Origin: Streptomyces cavernae
GTDB taxonomy: Bacteria > Actinomycetota > Actinomycetes > Streptomycetales > Streptomycetaceae
Assembly: GCF_004023625.1 (NCBI RefSeq)
Contig: NZ_RPDJ01000008.1
Location: forward strand, 62,001 to 126,000
Length of the DNA stretch: 64,000 bases
Direction of reading: 5' to 3'
A program made the position numbers and the translations under genes. The notes under the pieces are model-generated. The model ran no database searches. It saw only the letters and a program-made list of their open reading frames with translations, and was not told the origin of the DNA. This document shows positions 8,099 through 16,570 of the stretch, piece by piece. The number at the start of each line of letters is the position of its first letter. Position 1 is the stretch's first letter.

Positions 8099-9936
8099 GC
8101 GGTCTCCTCGATCTCTTCCAGCTCGTTCAGCTCGTTCAGCTCGTCCAGTGGTTCCAACTCGTCCAGTGCGACGGCCCGGGCCGCGGTCTCCTCGTCCGTC
8201 TCGCGGGTCACCACCGCCCGGTACCGCGGCTCCGTGTGCAGCAGTTCGTGGTGCACGCCCACCGCGACGACCTCGCCGTCGTGCACCAGCACCACCCGGT
8301 CGGCGTGGTCCAGCAACAGCGGCGAGGAGGTGAACACCACCGTGGTACGGCCGGTCCGTACCGACCGGATGCCGTCGGCGACGCGGGCCTCGGTGTGCGA
8401 GTCGACGGCGGACGTCGGCTCGTCCAGGACCAGCACCTCCGGATCGGTGATCAGCGACCGGGCGAGCGCCAGGCGCTGGCGCTGGCCGCCGGACAGGGAG
8501 CGGCCGCGTTCGGTGATCCTGGCGTCCAGGGGGTCGTCGGCGTCCAGCGAGCCCTGGACCAGCGAGTCCAGGACGTCGGCGCACTGGGCGGCGGCCAGCG
8601 CCTCGTCGGGGCCCACGTTCCCCGACGCGGGGACGTCGAGGAGTTCACGCAGGGTGCCGGAGAGCAGGACCGGGTCCTTGTCCTGGACGAGGACGGCCGT
8701 ACGGGCCGCTTCGAGCGGCAGCTCGTCCAGCGGGACGCCGCCGAGGAGTACCGGGGGACCCTCGGCGTGCCCGCCGAGCCGTTCGGCGAGCGCTCCGGCC
8801 GCGTCCGGGTCGCCGCACACCACCGCCGTCAGCCGTCCCCTGGGAGCGAGCAGCCCGGTCGCGGGGTCGTACAGGTCGCCGGCCGGTACGACCGCGTCGC
8901 CAGGGGCGCCGTGGGCAGCCCTCTCGGGGGCCCCGCCGGTGTGCCGCTCCAGTGACAGCACCCGCGCGGCCCGCCTGGCGGACGGGCGCGAGAAGGAGTA
9001 CGCCATCGCGATCTCCACGAAGTGGCGCAACGGGTAGGTGAGCACCATGACCGCGCTGTAGACGGTCACCAGCTCGCCGACGGAGATCCGTCCCGTACGG
9101 GCCAGGTGCACGCCGTACCAGACGACGACGATCAGCAGCACCCCGGGCAGCAGCACCTGGATCGCGGAGATCAGGGCCCACATGCGCGCACTGCGCACGG
9201 CGGCGTGGCGCACCTCCTGCGAGGCCTCGCGGTAGCGCGTCAGGAACAGCTCCTCGCCGCCGATCCCGCGCAGCACCCGCAGGCCCGCGACCGTGTCCGA
9301 GGCCAGCTCGGTGGCCCGCCCGGCCTTCTCGCGCTGGAAGTCGGCGCGCCGGGTGGCGCGGGGCAGCAGCGGCAGCACCGAGATCGCGAGGACGGGGACG
9401 CCCACGGCGACGACGACACCGAGCGCGGGCTGGTACACGACGAGCCCGACGCAGACGCACCCGACGGTGAGCGCCGCCGCGGTGAACCGGGACCACGCCT
9501 CGACGAACCAGCCGATCTTCTCCACATCGCCCGTGGAGACCGCGACGACCTCACCGGCCGCCACCCGCCGGGTCAGCACGGACCCCAGCAGGGCGGCCTT
9601 GCGGGCCAGCAGCTGCTGGACCCGCGCGGCGGCGGTGATCCAGTTGGTGACCGCGGACCGGTGCAGCATCGTGTCGCCGAGCGCGATGCCGACGCCGAGC
9701 ACCGCGAGCAGTCCGCCCGCGAGGGCGAGGCGCCCGCCGGAGCGGTCCACCACGGCCTGCACGGCGAAACCGACGACATACGGCAGCCCCGACACGGCCA
9801 GGAAGTGCAGCAGGCCCCAGGCGAGGGCCTTCAGCTGACCGCCGAGCTGGTTGCGGAAGAGCCACAGCAGGAATCGGGGCCCCGAGCGCGCGTCCGGCAC
9901 GCCCGGGTCGGGATACGGAAGGTCTTGAATCTGCAT
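8095..9936 (-). CDS. ABC exporter subunit A (TMD-NBD), Walker A lost, intact LSGGQ
   Basis: This 613-residue half-transporter begins MQIQDLPYPDPG and has a six-helix domain followed by an ATPase domain. Where Walker A should be, the sequence reads AVVCGDPDAAGALAERL, with no Gly-Lys-Ser/Thr. The signature SLSGGQRQRLALARS and Walker B VLVLDEPTS are intact, while the H-loop reads TSSPLLLDHAD and lacks the His at its usual place. The C-terminus is an acidic run of short DELNEL-type repeats. It is the first gene of a two-gene operon, with about 200 bp to the divergent L,D-transpeptidase-like gene. The losses complement those in subunit B, giving one good and one dead ATP site. Confidence 0.93.
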   Translation of the reverse strand: MQIQDLPYPDPGVPDARSGPRFLLWLFRNQLGGQLKALAWGLLHFLAVSGLPYVVGFAVQAVVDRSGGRLALAGGLLAVLGVGIALGDTMLHRSAVTNWITAAARVQQLLARKAALLGSVLTRRVAAGEVVAVSTGDVEKIGWFVEAWSRFTAAALTVGCVCVGLVVYQPALGVVVAVGVPVLAISVLPLLPRATRRADFQREKAGRATELASDTVAGLRVLRGIGGEELFLTRYREASQEVRHAAVRSARMWALISAIQVLLPGVLLIVVVWYGVHLARTGRISVGELVTVYSAVMVLTYPLRHFVEIAMAYSFSRPSARRAARVLSLERHTGGAPERAAHGAPGDAVVPAGDLYDPATGLLAPRGRLTAVVCGDPDAAGALAERLGGHAEGPPVLLGGVPLDELPLEAARTAVLVQDKDPVLLSGTLRELLDVPASGNVGPDEALAAAQCADVLDSLVQGSLDADDPLDARITERGRSLSGGQRQRLALARSLITDPEVLVLDEPTSAVDSHTEARVADGIRSVRTGRTTVVFTSSPLLLDHADRVVLVHDGEVVAVGVHHELLHTEPRYRAVVTRETDEETAARAVALDELEPLDELNELNELEEIEETA

Positions 9937-10138
9937 GGCGTCCCAGCGGCTCGTCTCGGGGGTGGAAGGGGAGGGGGCGCGACCACCTGTGTGTCGCAAC
10001 AAACCGTGAAAGGTTCGCGTCGCAGCGTGTCCGAAGGCAAACGATTTTCCGTCGCGGAGCAAAGTTTCGGCCCGGACCGTGCGGCATCGGCCGGTGAGCA
10101 CCGAGGGCGAGCGCCATCACCCGGACCGCGGTGCGACG

Positions 10139-10891
10139 ATGGAGCGCATGCGACGTGGCGGTGCGATGCGCACGGGGCTCGCGATGGCGGCCTGCGGTGC
10201 GTTCTTGATGTCCCTGACGGCGTGCGGTGGCGCGGACGGCGGTGGCGAGGGAGGCAAGGCCGGGACCGAGCCGGGCAAGGCCCGCGAGTCGGAAACGCGC
10301 CCCGTCGACCTCACCCGAATCCCCGGCGTCGGAGACCGGCTCCAGCGGCGGATCCCGGCCGACTCCCGGCAGATCGTGGCGGTGTACGGCGAGGGCAGGA
10401 ACTCGGCGGACTCGACGGTCGTGCTGTATACGAAGTCGGGTTCGGTGTGGAAGAAGACGCGCACCTGGGCGGGGCACAACGGCAAGAGGGGCTGGACCAC
10501 GAATCACCGCGAGGGCGACCGGCGCAGCCCGGTGGGCGTGTTCACCCTGAGCGACGCCGGCGGTGTGCTGGCCGACCCGGGGGCCAAGCTCCCCTACACG
10601 CGGTCCGCCTCCTTCCAGGCCCCGCGCTACTGGGCCAAGTCCCACTGGAACGACTTCGACTACGTGATCGCCATCGACTACAACCGCGTCAAGGGGACCT
10701 CGCCGAACGACCCGACCCGCCCGGAGGGGCAGTCGAAGGGCGGCGGCATCTGGCTGCACATGGACCACGGCAGCGGGACGTCGGCGTGCGTCAGCCTGCC
10801 CAAGTCGGGCATGCGGTACCTGCTGCGCACGCTCGACCCGGCCCTGCATCCCGTGGTGGTCATGGGGGACGAGGCGGATCTGAAGGCCTGA
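10139..10891 (+). CDS. L,D-transpeptidase-like (YkuD-fold) lipoprotein
   Basis: The N-terminus has a lipoprotein signal ending in SLTACGG, so the mature protein should be lipidated and sit outside the membrane. The C-terminal half resembles YkuD-type L,D-transpeptidases, which crosslink peptidoglycan through 3-3 bonds: GDRRSPVGVFTL, GGGIWLHMDHGSG and the nucleophile region TSACVSLP with Cys preceded by Ser-Ala. The exact HGC form of the classic motif is relaxed to SAC, so a related hydrolase or a divergent transpeptidase is also possible. ATG codons at 10139, 10148 and 10166 are all plausible starts. Confidence 0.82.
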   Translation: MERMRRGGAMRTGLAMAACGAFLMSLTACGGADGGGEGGKAGTEPGKARESETRPVDLTRIPGVGDRLQRRIPADSRQIVAVYGEGRNSADSTVVLYTKSGSVWKKTRTWAGHNGKRGWTTNHREGDRRSPVGVFTLSDAGGVLADPGAKLPYTRSASFQAPRYWAKSHWNDFDYVIAIDYNRVKGTSPNDPTRPEGQSKGGGIWLHMDHGSGTSACVSLPKSGMRYLLRTLDPALHPVVVMGDEADLKA

Positions 10892-10910
10892 GACGGGGTC
10901 GGGCGCGGCG

Positions 10911-11000
10911 GTTTCAGCAGCCGGGCGCCGGTGGTTCAGCGGTCGGCCGAGGCGGTCCGAGCGGTCGGCCGGGGCGGTTTCAGCGGTCGGCCTCGGCGGT
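10911..11000. repeat. Short imperfect direct repeats
   Basis: The convergent gap between the L,D-transpeptidase-like gene and the GT39 gene consists of three to four imperfect copies built on CGGTTTCAGCGGTCGGCC. No clear terminator hairpin is seen. Confidence 0.5.
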
Positions 11001-11002
11001 GC

Positions 11003-12505
11003 TCAGTAGAAGTGCCGCAGTGACGGCCACAGCGTCGACCAGGGCCGCGTGGGTCCCGAGCACAGTGCCACCACCGAGCCCTGCTCCTCGTTGTCCACTC
11101 CCTGCCCGTTGTCGACGCGAGCTACGGTCCGGCAGCCGGTGAAGTACCGCTCGATGCCCTCCTCGCCCTCCTGACGGACGAGGAGGACGGCCGCGTCGGC
11201 GGAGTCCGGCGGCGGACCCCAATCGGCGTAGCTCATATGGCCCGAGTAGGGGCGCGGCAGCCCGCGCTCGGGGCCGAAGCGGTCGAGGGCACCTGCCTGG
11301 CCGTAGTTCTGGGTGAGGATCACGGAGCGGGCCCGGCGGTCCGACGGGATCCGAAGCCATCCCTCGCGGACCGCGTCGGTCAGTTCCGGCCATCCGATCT
11401 GCTCGCCCTGCTCCTTGTTGAGCGCCATGGGGACGGCGAGCGCACCGGGCGGCAGCACGGGAAGCGTGACCATCGCACTCATCGCGGCGGTCGTCGTCAC
11501 CGCGGCCCCCGCGGTCACCACTCCGGTTCGGCCGTGCCGCCCTATCCAGTCGAGCAGCGGCGCGCAGCCCGCGACCAGCAGCACGTTCAGCAGCGGCAGC
11601 GCGTAGTAGCCCTTGCCCCCGAGCGCCAGCACGAGCAGACACAGCAGCGGGTACGCCACCGCCGTCGAACGGGCCCAGCGCAGCGCCGGATCCCGCCACA
11701 GCCGCAGCCAGCCCGCGATCCAGACCGGTACTAACAGCGGGGAGATGTAGAGGAGTTGCCCGGGCAGGAACATGATGCGGTTCTCGGTCCCGTCGTCCCC
11801 GCTGATGCCGCGGGCGACGGTCAGCTGGGGCCAGTCGTGGCTCGCCTGCCACCACAGGTTGGGCAGTGCGACGGCGAGGGCGACGCCGACCCCGGCCGGC
11901 AGCCAGGGAGTTCGCAGCACCCGCCGGGGCCCGACGGCGGCCACGGCGGCGAACAGCACCACGGCGAGCAGCAACACCAAGTACTTGTTGAGCATCCCGG
12001 CCCCGACCGCGGCCCCGATCGCGAGCCACCAGCGCCCGTCGCCGGTTCGCAGCAAGCGCAGGACCAGCCAGCAGATCACCAGCCACATCGGCAGATCGAA
12101 GGTCGCGGTCGACGCCATGTGCCCGGTTCCGAGCGCCTGCCCGCCCAGTCCGACGAGACCGGCCGCGACCACCTGAACCCTGCGGGGCCCGCCCAGCTCC
12201 CGTGCCAGCAGAGCGGCGACGACCACGGAGAGCACGAAGGCGAGCGTGGCCGGGACCCGGAGCCCGGCCGGGCTGTCCCCGAAGAGCGCGGTGGCCGCGC
12301 GGGCGACGAGCGGAGTGAACGGGGGCTGGTCCACGTAACCCAGGGCGGGATGGTCGCCCGCGGCGAGGAAGTACAACTCGTCGCGGTGGTAGCCGTACCG
12401 GCCGGACAACGCGGTCAGCACGGTGGCGAAGGCGGCCGCCAGGGACAGCACGGGAACGGCGGCGAAGGCAGGCAGACCGCGCTCGTGTTCTGTTTCTTCG
12501 TCCAT
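11003..12505 (-). CDS. GT39-type membrane glycosyltransferase (ArnT/PMT-like), contains a TTA codon
   Basis: The 500-residue polytopic protein has about eleven predicted membrane segments. It carries the lipid-linked-sugar glycosyltransferase hallmarks of the family near the N-terminus: GYHRDELYFLAAG with the catalytic acidic residues, and GYVDQPPFTPLVAR. Such enzymes move a sugar from a polyprenyl-phosphate donor onto protein or lipid outside the membrane. The start ATG at 12505 follows a G-rich stretch. Leucine 258 is encoded by TTA (bases 11732-11734), so in Streptomyces translation should need the bldA tRNA. It is divergent from the PNGase A-like gene, sharing a 96-bp promoter gap. Confidence 0.88.
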   Translation of the reverse strand: MDEETEHERGLPAFAAVPVLSLAAAFATVLTALSGRYGYHRDELYFLAAGDHPALGYVDQPPFTPLVARAATALFGDSPAGLRVPATLAFVLSVVVAALLARELGGPRRVQVVAAGLVGLGGQALGTGHMASTATFDLPMWLVICWLVLRLLRTGDGRWWLAIGAAVGAGMLNKYLVLLLAVVLFAAVAAVGPRRVLRTPWLPAGVGVALAVALPNLWWQASHDWPQLTVARGISGDDGTENRIMFLPGQLLYISPLLVPVWIAGWLRLWRDPALRWARSTAVAYPLLCLLVLALGGKGYYALPLLNVLLVAGCAPLLDWIGRHGRTGVVTAGAAVTTTAAMSAMVTLPVLPPGALAVPMALNKEQGEQIGWPELTDAVREGWLRIPSDRRARSVILTQNYGQAGALDRFGPERGLPRPYSGHMSYADWGPPPDSADAAVLLVRQEGEEGIERYFTGCRTVARVDNGQGVDNEEQGSVVALCSGPTRPWSTLWPSLRHFY

Positions 12506-12601
12506 GCGCACCCCCAAAGGCACCGTACTGAGGGCCCCGGCCCCTGTCATGGCTCAAGCACGCCATTGCGGACCGGCCCGACTCCCCGTAGAACACCGCC
12601 C

Positions 12602-14209
12602 ATGAGTAGACGGATCATCATGTCCATGCTCGCCACAGTGACCCTGCTGGCGAGCACCCTCCTAGGCATGAACCCCGCCCAGGCCGCCCCCCGACCCGCC
12701 GACGTGCCCGCCGAGTTCGGCAGTGACTGGCACGACCCGCTGACCGCCGCGCCGCCGATCGGCAAACCCGCCACGAAGTCCTGCGAAGTGACCGTCGCCG
12801 AGGCGCAGTTCCGCGACTTCACGCCGTACCGCGGGACCTACGCGCCACCGCGCGGCTGCGGTGACCGCTGGAGCAAGGTGGTGCTGCGGCTCGACGGCAA
12901 GGTGAAGGGCCGTCAGTTCGACCGGCTCGGCTATCTGCACATCGGTGGCATCGAGGTCTTCCGCACCTCCACCCCGCAGCCCTCACCCGACGGCATCGAG
13001 TGGTCCGTGGAGAAGGACGTCACCCGCTACACCGACACCCTCCGCCGGAGCCAGGACGTCGAGATGCTCATCGGCAACGTTGTCGACGACACCTACACGG
13101 GCGTCCTCGGCGTCAAGGTGAAGCTGACGTTCTACTCGGGCAAGCCGCCGACAGGCACGCCCGACCGGGTCCTCACCCTTCAGGACGGCAAGCTGACCAC
13201 TCCCCGCAACAGCGAACGCATCATCGCCGAGGTGTACGCCACCGGGTCCGGCGGCGGCTGCGAGGAGTACTGGTACCTGACCGTGCCCGACGCGGCACCG
13301 TACTCCTGCAAGGCGGACAAGGGCCCGTACCGAGAGGTCCAGATCAAGGTCGACGGTCAACTCGCCGGAATCGCCGCGCCGTTCCCGACCGTCTGGACCG
13401 GCGGCTGGTCCAACCCCTTCCTCTGGTACGTGACGCCGGGTCCGCGCGCCTTCGACATCAAGCCGATCGAGTACGACCTCACTCCGTTCGCGGGGCTGCT
13501 CAACGACGGCCGCCCGCACCGGATCGACGTCTCCGTCCTCGGGGTCCACGAAGGGCAGACCGGCTGGAGCACCCCGGTCAACGTCCTCGTCCGGCAGGAC
13601 GCCGGAAGCAGGCACGTCACGGGCGCGCTCACCGCGAACCGCGCGAGCGAGCTGACCAACTCCTCGGTGCACACACCGCGTTCGGCGGAACACCGGCTGG
13701 ACACCAAGGGCGGCCACCGGCTCACCGTCAGCGGATACGTCGACACCTCCCACGGCCGGGTGACCACCACCGTGCGGCGGACGCTCGCCAACACCTCCGT
13801 CCACCGCTGGACCGAGTCGGAGAGCACGGACGGGCTGACGGCCACCTGGACCGACGACGAAACCGTCACCGTCGGCGGGCGCGGACCGGCCGAGGTGACC
13901 CGCGAGCACCGCACGTACACCATGGACGGCACCACGACGATCGCTGCCGACGCGCGGCTGCGGACCGTGCTGACCCTCGGCGACCGGGCGGCGGTCGAGG
14001 AGTTCCGGGGCGGGCGGCGTACGGGGTGGTCCCGGCTCGACGACACCTACACCGGTGACGCCACGTACACGACGAACGTGCCGCGTGACCAACGGCACGC
14101 GGTCGGCACCACCAGCGAGCGCTACCGCCTGTACGGCCCGGCTACCTGCCACGACCGCACGGTCGGCACCCAACAAGGAGTCATCACCGTTGCTGACGAC
14201 GGCTGTTGA
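12602..14209 (+). CDS. Secreted peptide-N-glycosidase A-like protein
   Basis: The 535-residue product starts with a clear Sec signal peptide (MSRRIIMSMLATVTLLASTLLG, cleavage after AQA). The mature part matches the PNGase A (peptide N-glycanase/asparagine amidase) family: a GYLHIGGIEVFRTSTPQPS block, a WSVEKDVTRYTDTL block and a later FLWYVTPGPRAFDIKPIEYDLT block. PNGase A releases N-linked glycans from glycopeptides; bacterial members are little studied. It is transcribed away from a GT39-type glycosyltransferase, so one makes glycoconjugates and the other may cleave them. The dicarboxylate symporter follows in the same direction after 128 bp. Confidence 0.85.
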   Translation: MSRRIIMSMLATVTLLASTLLGMNPAQAAPRPADVPAEFGSDWHDPLTAAPPIGKPATKSCEVTVAEAQFRDFTPYRGTYAPPRGCGDRWSKVVLRLDGKVKGRQFDRLGYLHIGGIEVFRTSTPQPSPDGIEWSVEKDVTRYTDTLRRSQDVEMLIGNVVDDTYTGVLGVKVKLTFYSGKPPTGTPDRVLTLQDGKLTTPRNSERIIAEVYATGSGGGCEEYWYLTVPDAAPYSCKADKGPYREVQIKVDGQLAGIAAPFPTVWTGGWSNPFLWYVTPGPRAFDIKPIEYDLTPFAGLLNDGRPHRIDVSVLGVHEGQTGWSTPVNVLVRQDAGSRHVTGALTANRASELTNSSVHTPRSAEHRLDTKGGHRLTVSGYVDTSHGRVTTTVRRTLANTSVHRWTESESTDGLTATWTDDETVTVGGRGPAEVTREHRTYTMDGTTTIAADARLRTVLTLGDRAAVEEFRGGRRTGWSRLDDTYTGDATYTTNVPRDQRHAVGTTSERYRLYGPATCHDRTVGTQQGVITVADDGC

Positions 14210-14251
14210 GGCCCGCGTGGACCCAGGATTTACACGGATGTGACACGGGTG

Positions 14252-14337
14252 TCCTCCGAGGTAACGGGGAGTGGCCATAGTGAGCCCGCAGCGGAAGGAA
14301 ACTTCCGCATCCCAGAAGTCACCTCGGAGGAGTACCT
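14252..14337 (+). promoter_or_regulatory. Structured mRNA leader that can hide the ribosome binding site of the symporter gene
   Basis: An 11-bp perfect inverted repeat pairs TCCTCCGAGGT (14252-14262) with ACCTCGGAGGA (14321-14331). The right arm contains the GGAGGA ribosome binding site of the GTG at 14338. Nested inside is a perfect hairpin GCGGAAG-GAAA-CTTCCGC (14291-14308) with a GAAA tetraloop. Just upstream is the palindrome GACAC-GG-GTGTC (14242-14253) and an AT-rich TTTACA. I infer a cis-regulatory leader. It does not match the riboswitch consensus sequences I know. Confidence 0.5.
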
Positions 14338-15873
14338 GTGCCGCCGTCCCCCGCACCCTCCCTGCCGCGTCGCGCCGGGCGCCTGTTGCGCACCTCGCTG
14401 TTCACCCAGGTCGCCGTCGCGCTCGTCCTCGGAATCCTCCTCGGGCGGTTGTGGCCCGATGTGGCCACGACCGTCCAGCCGCTGGGAGACGGATTCATAC
14501 GGCTCATCAAGGCGATGATCTCCCCCCTCGTCTTCTGTGTGGTCGTCGTCGGCATCGCCAAGGCCGGTGACCTGAAGGCGTTCGGGCGGATCGGACTGAA
14601 GGCACTGATCTGGTTCGAGGTCGCCACGACCTTCGCGCTGCTCCTCGGCCTTCTCGCCGCGAACGTCTTGGGGCCGGGCGACGGAATGAACGTCGACCCG
14701 TCGAAGCTGGACGCCTCGGCGGTCGACGGCAAGACGAACGGCGGATCGCTCCCCTCCACGAGCGAGTTCGTCCTCAACGCACTTCCTCAGAGTTTCATCG
14801 GCTCCTTCGCCGAGAACGCCCTCCTCCAAGTACTGGTGCTGGCCTGCCTGGTGGGCGCCGCGCTGCTGCACCTCGGACACACCAAGGTCCCCGCGATCCT
14901 GCCCGCCATCGAGCAGGCCCAGGAGGTCGTCTTCGCCGTCGTCGGCTTCATCATGCGACTGGCGCCGCTCGCCGTGTTCGGTGCCATGGCACATCTGGTG
15001 GGGGAGTACGGGCTCGGCGTGATGTCGACGTACGCCAAGCTCATCGCGCTCTGCTACGGCGTCGCGCTGGTGTTCCTCGTGCTGCTGGCTGTCGCCCTGC
15101 GGGTGGTCACCGGGCTCAGCCTGTGGAAGTTCGTCCGCTACACGCGTGAGGAGATGCTGCTCGCACTGGGCACCGCCTCCAGTGAGACCGTGATGCCGCG
15201 CATGATGCAGAAGCTGCGCAAGGCGGGGTGCCGTGAGGACGCGGTGGGGCTGGTGCTGCCGACCGGGTACTCCTTCAACCTCGACGGGGCGTCCATCTAC
15301 CTCTCCATCGGCACGCTGTTCATCGCCCAGGCCGTCGGAGTGGATCTGAGCTTCAGTCAGCAGGTCACGGTGATCCTGGTGCTGATGCTTACCAGCAAGG
15401 GGATGGCGGGTGTGCCGGGTTCGGCGTTCCTGGCGCTGTCGGCGACGGCCTCCGCGATCGGTGTCATCCCGGCCGGTGCGGTCGCGTTGCTCCTCGGCGT
15501 GGACCGGATCATGGACTCGATGCGGGTCGCGACGAACCTGCTGGGCAACTGTGTGGCCGTGTTCGCGGTGTCGCGCTGGGAGGGCGCGCTGGACGCGGTG
15601 CGGGCGAGGAAGGTGCTGGACGGGGAGACGGTGGCCGATGAGCCGGAGCCGTCACCGGAGGTGCCCGAGCCGGTGGGGGCGGTGCCTGCGCAACCGGCCA
15701 AAGAACAGGTACAGGCGGCCAAGGAGCCTGCACGGGATGCCAAGGAGCTTGCACAGGCGGCCAAGGAGCCTGCACGGGATGCCAAGGAGCTTGCACAGGT
15801 GGCCAAGGAGCCTGCACGCGATGCCAAGGAGCTTGCACAGGTGGCCAAGGAGCCTGCATCCGAGGTGAGTTGA
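14338..15873 (+). CDS. dctA: Dicarboxylate/cation symporter with C-terminal heptad repeats
   Basis: The 511-residue protein belongs to the DAACS family, which takes up C4-dicarboxylates (or glutamate) with protons or sodium. Family motifs: IRLIKAMISPLVF, ASSETVMPRMM (first re-entrant loop), PTGYSFNLDGASIYLS and TSKGMAGVPGSAFLALSAT. GTG at 14338 follows GGAGGAG six bases upstream. After the transporter ends (near AVRARKVLDGE), the C-terminus carries eight seven-residue repeats of the form AKEPARD/AKELAQ(A or V), an addition not typical of DctA. Expression may be set by the hairpin leader. MarR lies downstream on the other strand. Confidence 0.93.
   Translation: MPPSPAPSLPRRAGRLLRTSLFTQVAVALVLGILLGRLWPDVATTVQPLGDGFIRLIKAMISPLVFCVVVVGIAKAGDLKAFGRIGLKALIWFEVATTFALLLGLLAANVLGPGDGMNVDPSKLDASAVDGKTNGGSLPSTSEFVLNALPQSFIGSFAENALLQVLVLACLVGAALLHLGHTKVPAILPAIEQAQEVVFAVVGFIMRLAPLAVFGAMAHLVGEYGLGVMSTYAKLIALCYGVALVFLVLLAVALRVVTGLSLWKFVRYTREEMLLALGTASSETVMPRMMQKLRKAGCREDAVGLVLPTGYSFNLDGASIYLSIGTLFIAQAVGVDLSFSQQVTVILVLMLTSKGMAGVPGSAFLALSATASAIGVIPAGAVALLLGVDRIMDSMRVATNLLGNCVAVFAVSRWEGALDAVRARKVLDGETVADEPEPSPEVPEPVGAVPAQPAKEQVQAAKEPARDAKELAQAAKEPARDAKELAQVAKEPARDAKELAQVAKEPASEVS
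15697..15864 (+). repeat. In-frame 21-bp minisatellite at the 3' end of the symporter gene
   Basis: Eight consecutive 21-bp units encode AKEQVQA, AKEPARD, AKELAQA, AKEPARD, AKELAQV, AKEPARD, AKELAQV and AKEPASE. The inner copies are nearly identical at the DNA level with a 42-bp higher-order period, which suggests recent duplication. The peptide would be an amphipathic, highly charged helix facing the cytoplasm. Confidence 0.9.
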
Positions 15874-15982
15874 CCGACAGCCCGCGACGCCGGGGCCGCG
15901 TGCTCCACTCCCGCACGTCGACGTGTCCGTACGTCATGTGCCGGGGTGCCGGAGTGCGCGGCTTCGGCGTTTCCGCCACGCC

Positions 15983-16438
15983 TCAGCAACTGCCCTCCGC
16001 GACCCCCACTCCGTCGATGAGGGTGTCCAGCAGCACGCCCAGCACCTTGCGCTGCTCGTCGGTCAGCGGCGCCAGGATGTCCTCCGCCGCCGATCGTCGT
16101 GCCGCGCGCAGCTCGCGCAGTGCCTGCCGTCCGGCCTCCGTTACCTCGATCCGGATCACCCGGCGGTTGGCGGGATCGGGGACCCGGCGCACCTTGCCGC
16201 TCGCCTCCAGGCCGTCCACCAGGGTCGTCACGGCCCGCGGCACCACCTCCAGCCGCTCGGCCAGGTCGGCCATCCGCGGCGGCGACCCGTAGTGCGCGAG
16301 CGTGCGCAGCAGCCGGCCCTGCGCCGGGGTGATACCGAGCCCGCTCTTCTCCAGATGGCGTTTCTGAATGCGGTGCACTCGGCGGGTGAGCCGCAGCAGC
16401 TGCTCGGCGAGCAGGCCGTCGGGATCCGGGGTATTCAT
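15983..16438 (-). CDS. MarR-family transcriptional regulator
   Basis: The 151-residue winged-helix protein has the MarR layout: an N-terminal dimerisation helix, then the helix-turn-helix around MADLAERLEVVPRAVTTLVDGLEASGKV and the wing VRRVPDPANRRVIRIEVTEAG. It is divergent from the ABC exporter at 16571 with a 132-bp gap holding a palindrome, so it most likely represses itself and the exporter and is released by a small ligand. Between it and the symporter gene is a 109-bp convergent gap with a perfect CACGTCGACGTG palindrome of unknown meaning. Confidence 0.92.
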   Translation of the reverse strand: MNTPDPDGLLAEQLLRLTRRVHRIQKRHLEKSGLGITPAQGRLLRTLAHYGSPPRMADLAERLEVVPRAVTTLVDGLEASGKVRRVPDPANRRVIRIEVTEAGRQALRELRAARRSAAEDILAPLTDEQRKVLGVLLDTLIDGVGVAEGSC

Positions 16439-16463
16439 GGCGGGAACAATATCAGGACTTCGT

Positions 16464-16488
16464 TCATTGTGAGTAGAGGTAACAATGA
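16464..16488. promoter_or_regulatory. MarR-type operator palindrome
   Basis: Perfect inverted repeat TCATTGT-N11-ACAATGA in the divergent gap between the marR gene (start 16438) and the ABC exporter gene (start 16571). It is AT-rich compared with its surroundings, and the position suits joint repression of both promoters. The TTGT/ACAA core is common in MarR-family sites. Binding is inferred from position and symmetry. Confidence 0.55.
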
Positions 16489-16570
16489 GCTACGCTCCGT
16501 TCGTCGCCGCCGGGCAGTCCGGCGGTCCGTGATCCGCGCGTCACGCCGTCCCACCCCTCCGTAGGAGCCC

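Noticed and set aside
6302..9037. A 911-codon open frame on the plus strand opposite the ABC exporter genes
   Set aside because: It is antisense to two well-supported exporter genes, has no family motifs and low-complexity composition. Such long antisense frames are expected in DNA with GC-rich third positions.
9022..11142. A 706-codon open frame on the plus strand across the exporter promoter and the L,D-transpeptidase-like gene
   Set aside because: It conflicts with the supported genes in the other frame and strand, and the product has no recognisable domain.
14222..14338. Known riboswitch class upstream of the symporter gene
   Set aside because: I compared it with the glycine, c-di-GMP, c-di-AMP, cobalamin and fluoride consensus elements that I remember and found no match, so I list it only as an unnamed structured leader.
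15914..15925. Perfect CACGTCGACGTG palindrome as an operator
   Set aside because: It lies in a convergent gap with no promoter next to it. It may be a chance GC-rich palindrome or part of a weak terminator.
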